A stretch of 64,000 nucleotides of DNA from Gemmatimonadaceae bacterium (GTDB taxonomy: Bacteria; Gemmatimonadota; Gemmatimonadetes; Gemmatimonadales; Gemmatimonadaceae): contig JACVCD010000001.1 of the NCBI GenBank assembly GCA_016742275.1, positions 62,001-126,000 of the forward strand. Reading direction: 5' to 3'. This document shows positions 58,189 through 64,000 of this stretch, in pieces. The notes under the pieces were generated by a model. That model was not told the DNA's origin, did not search any database, and worked only from the letters and a program-made list of their open reading frames with translations. The stretch's first letter is position 1. Every line of letters starts with the position of its first letter. The translations under genes were made by a program, and so were the position numbers.

Positions 58189-59477
58189 ACCCGCTGCTCG
58201 GCGCATTGTACGGCGCCGGCGTGGCGCTCGCTGACACCCTGTCAGCTGTTGCGCCGAGTAGCGAGAGCAAGATATGGCACTCGCTACGCGCACGTCGTGG
58301 TCTACTCGATCGCTGGCGTGCGCAGGCGGCCTCGCGCGATCATGCACGCCCACTCGTGTGGATGCATGCTCCATCAGTTGGTGAAGGATTGCAGGCACGC
58401 CCGGTCGCACACGCGCTCCGCGCAACGCATGCAGACTGGCAGCAAGCCTATTCTTTCTTTTCGCCGAGTGCGGAGCGATTCGCTACATCAGTCAGTGCGG
58501 AGTTCTGCGACTATTTGCCGTTCGACAGCACACGCGCGGCAGACACACTGCTGCAATTGCTGTCGCCACACGCACTCGTCTTCTCCAAGCTCGATGTGTG
58601 GCCAGTGCTCGTGGCGCGTGCCAGGCACGCCGGGGTACCCGTTGCGATGATCAGCGCGACGCTAGCCGCACAATCATCGCGGCGCGGCGGACTCTCATCG
58701 GCACTCCTTCGTGACGCCTATGCTGCGCTCGACGCAGTGGGAGCGATCGACGCCGAGAACGCTGAGCGGCTGGTATCTCTCGGCGTTCGGCGGGATGTCA
58801 TTCGCGTGACAGGAGACACGCGGTTCGATCAGGTAGCCCAGCGTGCAGCTACAGTTGATCGCACATCTCCGCTTCTGACCCTGCTGGCCTCCGACCGCCC
58901 GACATTGGTGGCGGGCTCCACATGGCCGGCAGATGAGGCCATGCTGTGTGCGGCATGGGAGTCCGTGCACTATTCGACTCCATCGGCTCGTTTGATCATC
59001 GCACCACACGAGCCAACGTCAACACATGTGCAGCCGCTACTGAACTGGGCGCGGACAAATGCACTCGAAGCAATGACACTTTCCGAAGCCGAATCACGTG
59101 GGCGCGCGGACAGTCTGGATGTAATCGTTGTCGATCGCGTTGGTGTGCTTGGTGAACTGTACGCCCTGGCCAACGTGGCCTTCGTCGGCGGTGGCTTCCA
59201 TACAGCCGGTCTGCATTCTGTCATTGAGCCCGCTGCATTTGGCATACCGGTGCTTTTCGGTCCGCGGCATCACATGAGTCGCGAGGCGGGTCTCCTCCTT
59301 GAATCGCGCGGAGCCGAATCCGTAGACTCGGCTCCTGCCATTGCTGACATGCTGAACCGATGGATCTCCGCTCATGAGATTCGTGAAGAAGCCGGCATGC
59401 GCGCGCGCCTGCTGGTGGAGGCAGAGTTGGGATCAACCGGTCGATCTGTTGGCCTGATCGAGTCTCTCATACCTTAG
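58185..59477 (+). CDS. waaA: 3-deoxy-D-manno-octulosonic acid transferase
   Basis: VWMHAPSVGEGLQARPVAHALR; LVAGSTWPADEAMLCAAW; FVGGGFHTAGLHSVIEPAAFGIPVLFGPRHH. Confidence 0.88.
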   Translation: MNPLLGALYGAGVALADTLSAVAPSSESKIWHSLRARRGLLDRWRAQAASRDHARPLVWMHAPSVGEGLQARPVAHALRATHADWQQAYSFFSPSAERFATSVSAEFCDYLPFDSTRAADTLLQLLSPHALVFSKLDVWPVLVARARHAGVPVAMISATLAAQSSRRGGLSSALLRDAYAALDAVGAIDAENAERLVSLGVRRDVIRVTGDTRFDQVAQRAATVDRTSPLLTLLASDRPTLVAGSTWPADEAMLCAAWESVHYSTPSARLIIAPHEPTSTHVQPLLNWARTNALEAMTLSEAESRGRADSLDVIVVDRVGVLGELYALANVAFVGGGFHTAGLHSVIEPAAFGIPVLFGPRHHMSREAGLLLESRGAESVDSAPAIADMLNRWISAHEIREEAGMRARLLVEAELGSTGRSVGLIESLIP

Positions 59478-59537
59478 CGGACAATTCCGTACGGCACCCT
59501 CGCCGCGCTGCCGAATTCCCCACATGTTTATTGCACT

Positions 59538-61013
59538 GTGCTTATCCCGCGTCGGCTGCCCCTCATCCGCTGCGCTGTACGATTCAGCATTCTGATTGCC
59601 CTGGTCGCGTGTGGCACCGTGCCTGGGACACAGCCAGTCGTGCCATTCAGTCCGCTTCGCGAGTCCATCAAGGCGCCACCGGGCACATCAGGCTACACGG
59701 CGCTCAAGGGCATACTGTTTGATTCGCTTGTACAGATCGACACACTGCGCGGCGCGCTGATTCAGCTCGAAGGGCGCGCGAGTATCGTATCGTCCGATCA
59801 ACGCGGGCATTTCCATTTCGACAGCGTCGAACGTGGCGTGCAACGACTGATCGTGCGACACCCTGTTCTGGATTCACTGGGAATTGGCGCGCTCCCTCTG
59901 CCAATCCTCGTCACATCGGGTGATCAAGGGATCGTGGCTCTACCGTCTGCCGAGGCGTATTACGCCTCGTTGTGCAGAAGCCCAAAGGGCAGCATGCTCG
60001 AAGGGGCCGTGATCGGCACTGTGCGGCGCGCAGAAGACGATTCTCCCATCCCCAACGTCGAAGTTGCTGGGTTTTGGCGGACAGCAGACTCTTCATACGC
60101 CGGCGCCAGGAGCCGTCCACGATCACGCAGTCGAACGGACAGCGTCGGTCATTTCGTACTGTGCAATGTTCCGCGCTTTCAGCCCGTCGAAGTCGGCGCC
60201 GGCATGAGCACGGAGTCGGAGCGGATTCGCGTCCAGTTGGGAGACCGTACACTGGCCGCGCATGATCTGACATTCGAGACACCGGATTCATTGCGTCGCG
60301 TCGGATCCGCCTCGTCAGTACGATTGGCGGTTCAACCCGGCACTGTACACGGGCGCATCGTGAATCCCGATGGAGAGGGAATACCGGATGTCCTGGTAGC
60401 GTTCGATCGACCGGTCTTGCGGGTACGCACGGATTCTGAAGGGCGATTCGCAATGCCCAACGTACCACCGGGGATTCGTACCCTTGAAGTGCGAGCCATC
60501 GGATATCAACCGATGCGGCTTGGCCTCAGCGTGCGCTCTGGCCACGAAGAATCGCAGACCATTACCATCGATCGTCGCGTCGCTGTTCTTGGCGCAGTGA
60601 CCGTTCGCGCCGATCGATTTACGACGTGGGACTCGTCAGGATTTGAAGAACGTCGCCGACGCGGTAGCGGCTACTTCCTGACGGCCGAAGATCTGAATGG
60701 CGTTGTGGACCTATCCACCGCATTGCGCATGGTGCCAGGGTTGCGAGGACGATCGAATGATCGCACGCAACGTTTGATCGCCGGTCGTGGAGCCGGATGT
60801 CTTCCGGCGTTCGTCGTGAATCAGGTACTGTTTGCGCCCGGTGGCTCAATCGGCCCTGAGGCCATGATTCGCGCGAGCGACATTCGCGCCATGGAAGTGT
60901 TTACCAGCCGACTGGCGACACCACCACAGTACCAACGCTACAGCGATTGCGCGGTCATCGTCATCTGGCTTCGAGATCCACAGCGAGAAATCGAAGCCAA
61001 AGCGCGAAGGTAG
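59538..61013 (+). CDS. Carboxypeptidase-regulatory-like protein with C-terminal TonB-plug-like domain but no barrel
   Basis: PGTVHGRIVNPDGEGIPDVLVAF...VPPGIRTLEVRAIGYQP; RVAVLGAVTVRADRF...LSTALRMVPGLRGR...CAVIVIWLRDP. Confidence 0.7.
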   Translation: MLIPRRLPLIRCAVRFSILIALVACGTVPGTQPVVPFSPLRESIKAPPGTSGYTALKGILFDSLVQIDTLRGALIQLEGRASIVSSDQRGHFHFDSVERGVQRLIVRHPVLDSLGIGALPLPILVTSGDQGIVALPSAEAYYASLCRSPKGSMLEGAVIGTVRRAEDDSPIPNVEVAGFWRTADSSYAGARSRPRSRSRTDSVGHFVLCNVPRFQPVEVGAGMSTESERIRVQLGDRTLAAHDLTFETPDSLRRVGSASSVRLAVQPGTVHGRIVNPDGEGIPDVLVAFDRPVLRVRTDSEGRFAMPNVPPGIRTLEVRAIGYQPMRLGLSVRSGHEESQTITIDRRVAVLGAVTVRADRFTTWDSSGFEERRRRGSGYFLTAEDLNGVVDLSTALRMVPGLRGRSNDRTQRLIAGRGAGCLPAFVVNQVLFAPGGSIGPEAMIRASDIRAMEVFTSRLATPPQYQRYSDCAVIVIWLRDPQREIEAKARR

Positions 61014-61045
61014 GAAATCAGGACTTCCGTGTAGCAGACGCTGGA

Positions 61046-62377
61046 TCAGCGCGTCCAAACGATGACGGCACCGCAATCGGTTCCTGCGCGTTGGAACTCG
61101 CTGGGCACAGCGGTGCCTCTTGGATACACCTCGACAGCAGCCACCATGTCGATGGGAACCATGTTATCCAGGCGTCCTTCGATGGTATTCACCAACGTGC
61201 CGTCGACGATGAGCGCCATCGGACAGTATCCAGCCATGATACTGAGGCGCGGCCCGAAGATCTGTGTTTCTCCCGCTCCATTGCGCTGCACCATGATCTG
61301 ATTGCGCCCGCGCAGGAGATCGCTCAACAGCTGCGGCTTGCGCATGGCAATTTCCTCGCGATCGATGAACACGCCATACAAACGGGCTTTGCGATCTTCA
61401 AAGCCACGCAACCGTCGACTCATGCGATCGTAGTCAGCGGTGACACGCATCGTGTCGAGGTTCGTGCCGGCCCCCGCGACAAACGGTGTGAACGTAACGG
61501 CCGCGTCGAGCGTGTCGATCGAGGCCAGCGTGGCCGTAAACACCACGGGCTCGAATCCTACTTTGCGCGCGCGCATGAAATACGGACCGGCTTCAAGATC
61601 GCGGAAGAAGAATCGCCCCGCAGAGTCGGTCATGGTCAGATGATTTGTTCCCAGCGCCGTGATCTGTGCACGCGCAACCGGTTCACCACCAGTTGAGATG
61701 ACACGTCCTGTCAGCAGATTGGCCGGCGAACCGGGTCGACGCGGTCCATCGGTTCTCGCTCCACCTGGGAGAGCGCTCACCCCAGGCGCTCCGCGGCGAA
61801 GCTGTACCGCATCAGCAGCCGCGCCTGCCTTCGCTGCAGACGAATCGGACACAGCCATCGCACCACTTCTTCCGCGTACGGCCGCGGCAGCCACGCTATC
61901 GGCACGCGCCAATGAATCAGTGGCCTTCCGCACGAGATGCCACACCTCATCGGCCACCAGGCGCACACGAACTTCCACGGTGATCTGATCGGCGATCTGC
62001 ACGTCGAAGCCGGCGGGCTCGTAGGCTTCGCGTTGCACTTCAAGACGCAGTGAACCCGGCACCAATCCTTCGATCTTGAACAGACCGAGGGAGTCCGATG
62101 TCGTAAACCATCGACGCGGCACCGTCGTACCACGCACATTCTCTCGCATGATGAGCTGTGCACCGGCAACCGGTGCACCCGTGCTGTCCACCACGACGCC
62201 CTTGATGCCGGTGAATCGGGCGATCGTTCGGTCCTGCTCAGCGCGATCCCGACCCGACTGTGCGACAAGTGGAGCGGTTGCTGTCGTGCACAGGCACGCG
62301 AGCACGAGTACCGACATCAAGAACGTCGTTGCTGACGAACCCACAGGGAACAGTATCCGTACCACCCTGCTTCTCAC
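61046..62377 (-). CDS. Carboxypeptidase-regulatory-like protein with C-terminal plug-like domain; paralog of 59538-61013
   Basis: IKGVVVDSTGAPVAGAQLIM; NLLTGRVISTGGEPVARAQITAL; LLSDLLRGRNQIMVQRNG...DMVAAVEVYPRGTAVPSEFQRAGTDCGAVIVWTR. Confidence 0.7.
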   Translation of the reverse strand: MRSRVVRILFPVGSSATTFLMSVLVLACLCTTATAPLVAQSGRDRAEQDRTIARFTGIKGVVVDSTGAPVAGAQLIMRENVRGTTVPRRWFTTSDSLGLFKIEGLVPGSLRLEVQREAYEPAGFDVQIADQITVEVRVRLVADEVWHLVRKATDSLARADSVAAAAVRGRSGAMAVSDSSAAKAGAAADAVQLRRGAPGVSALPGGARTDGPRRPGSPANLLTGRVISTGGEPVARAQITALGTNHLTMTDSAGRFFFRDLEAGPYFMRARKVGFEPVVFTATLASIDTLDAAVTFTPFVAGAGTNLDTMRVTADYDRMSRRLRGFEDRKARLYGVFIDREEIAMRKPQLLSDLLRGRNQIMVQRNGAGETQIFGPRLSIMAGYCPMALIVDGTLVNTIEGRLDNMVPIDMVAAVEVYPRGTAVPSEFQRAGTDCGAVIVWTR

Positions 62378-62943
62378 TTGGCTCTGGCGTTGAGGTAGAT
62401 CTTCACATCAGCGGCGATGCGATCTTCCAGCACACCTGTTGACGAACACGATACACCGGATCCCGGGAAGTTGGGATTTTCTGCTGTCGCCTGAATCACC
62501 GTCGTCAAACGTGACTGTCCACCTTCGACCGCAGCGACGCTGGACAATATCGACATACGAAGCGAGTAGGTGTCCGCATTTGGCATGCCGGAGGTTCCAC
62601 CGCAGTCGAGAATACGCCGCGCCGTCAGATCACCAAGCTTGCGACGGAACTTGAGTCCTTCGTTGCCGATGACCCATTTGGCAGGATCTCTGACCGACAT
62701 GGGAACCTGCAGGATGGGATACACGGCATCGAGCGCGGCGAACACCTGCGCAGGAGTAGCGGCCAGCTTCTCTTCAATTCCGTCTGCACGCTTGGTGACC
62801 TCCACGCCGACCCCTCGCGCGCCAGAACCTCCCGTTGCCACACTGGTGGTCGGTGCGGCGCCAACACCAGCTGCTGGTGCAGCCGCACACCCACCGAGTA
62901 ACACGCCGGAGAGCACCACGGCTCCAATCGCTACTGCGTTCAT
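62374..62943 (-). CDS. Hypothetical lipoprotein
   Basis: MNAVAIGAVVLSGVLLGGCAAAPAAG lipobox. Confidence 0.65.
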   Translation of the reverse strand: MNAVAIGAVVLSGVLLGGCAAAPAAGVGAAPTTSVATGGSGARGVGVEVTKRADGIEEKLAATPAQVFAALDAVYPILQVPMSVRDPAKWVIGNEGLKFRRKLGDLTARRILDCGGTSGMPNADTYSLRMSILSSVAAVEGGQSRLTTVIQATAENPNFPGSGVSCSSTGVLEDRIAADVKIYLNARAK

Positions 62944-62981
62944 CCGTCCTCCCGTCCCAAATTGTCAGGCCGTGAGCAGCG

Positions 62982-63016
62982 AACGCCGTCATCCTCCGCT
63001 GGAGCATGACGGCGTT
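62982..63016 (-). terminator. Hairpin, probable terminator
   Basis: AACGCCGTCAT...ATGACGGCGTT 11-bp stem. Confidence 0.55.
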
Positions 63017-63101
63017 GCCGCAAGATGGATTCTCGGCAGGTATAGCGCACTCAAGTGCTCGTGTGCGCCACGCCGACCGAACTTCGAAGTGCTACCCGCG
63101 A

Positions 63102-63986
63102 TCAGCGTCCCGGTTCAGTCGAGTCGAGACTCTGGTCAGGAAGGAAGCGCATGCCGAGCGATGCGTATTCGCCGCCCTGCGGTGCACGTGAACCGGCGAC
63201 CGACGGGCCAAACGCGATAGCCGTGATGACACTGCGGCCAATCTGGAAGCCGGCCAGCGGGTTGGATGACGATGTACCAGCCTGCCCCGGCAATCCACTG
63301 CTGGGCGACACCGCCAGCGCCGTGGTGCCACCAGCCGCGGCGAGGTCCCAACGATAGACCAGCGCACCACCAACCGGACGCGACGTCAGCGTGACGTAGG
63401 GCGTTGCCGCAAGCGCTGCGACGTTGCGCGCGACCGGTGTGGCACCTGCGATACCTGCAGGCGACTCACTGGTCTGCACGTACACATCGAGAGGACCGGC
63501 AGCCGGTGCGGCATGGATGGTACGTGCTCCCACCGATGTGGCGGCCAGCGTGGTGGGGAACACATCCTCGATGATCACCAGACGATGCCGCGGCGAAGCC
63601 GTAGCTCTGGCAAAACCATACGAGATGATCGTGTATCGCTTACCCGCTTCGAAGTTGAACGACGTGTCGACGTGCTTCTGCTGCGCCACAGCGATATCGC
63701 TGCCGTAGGGGAGCGGATTGGTGAACACCGCAATACGCCGCGACCCGGCGCGCGCGCGCTGATACACCGTGAACTGTCGATAGGCAATTGACGGGAACTG
63801 CGGCGAGTTCTCGACATTACCATCGGTAAAACGGAAATCCAGTGCACTGGTGTCGGGCACGGCATTTACATACCGCACGAGTGCCGCAGGCTCCAACTCG
63901 GTGCGGGTCCCGCTCACCTCATCGGAGTTGCAGCCCGCGAGGGCCGCCGCACCAAAGAGCAGGATTGAAAGATGACGAAAACGCAT
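63102..63986 (-). CDS. DUF4397-like lipoprotein
   Basis: LAGCNSDEVS lipobox; VRYVNAVPDTSALDFRFTDG...YTIISYGFARA...IHAAPAAGPLDVYVQTSE repeats. Confidence 0.75.
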   Translation of the reverse strand: MRFRHLSILLFGAAALAGCNSDEVSGTRTELEPAALVRYVNAVPDTSALDFRFTDGNVENSPQFPSIAYRQFTVYQRARAGSRRIAVFTNPLPYGSDIAVAQQKHVDTSFNFEAGKRYTIISYGFARATASPRHRLVIIEDVFPTTLAATSVGARTIHAAPAAGPLDVYVQTSESPAGIAGATPVARNVAALAATPYVTLTSRPVGGALVYRWDLAAAGGTTALAVSPSSGLPGQAGTSSSNPLAGFQIGRSVITAIAFGPSVAGSRAPQGGEYASLGMRFLPDQSLDSTEPGR

Positions 63987-64000
63987 CTAGTGACTCCGGA

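Overview
The window is a high-GC bacterial chromosome segment. Gene content and style resemble Gemmatimonadota, but that assignment is inference. It is gene-dense, with no rRNA, tRNA, CRISPR array or classical transposase recognised. Main blocks: coaE; glycine cleavage gcvH/gcvP; a LipM/LplA-type lipoate/octanoyl ligase; an Opp/Dpp peptide ABC transporter with a POT peptide permease; an outer-membrane surface-antigen protein; a GT2 glycosyltransferase with a very long charged tail; lipA-pdhA-pdhB-pdhC; two tandem secreted metzincin-like proteases; lpdA; lipB; Ig-like repeat surface proteins, including a 1627-aa one; UvrD helicase; M16 protease; dnaE; accA; a PSP1-domain protein; a small four-helix-bundle (S23/IVS-type) protein; metG; lemA/TPM; a DsbA-like protein; waaA; and a set of lipoproteins and plug-like proteins. 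The most unusual structure is at 52594-53462. A 124-aa four-helix-bundle protein gene is enclosed by two inverted arrays of a degenerate ~20-nt word (GGGAACTGCNACTGCGGTT and its reverse complement), wedged exactly between the PSP1-gene stop codon and the metG start codon. At least four other intergenic sites (1162-1320, 29631-29719, 39751-39905, 45674-45835, and weakly 28057-28136) carry gene-less palindromic elements built the same way from short degenerate words. Two of these, 1162-1320 and 45674-45835, are clearly homologous dispersed copies. I suggest an element family in which the four-helix-bundle locus is the gene-carrying member. All functional and mobility statements are hypotheses.
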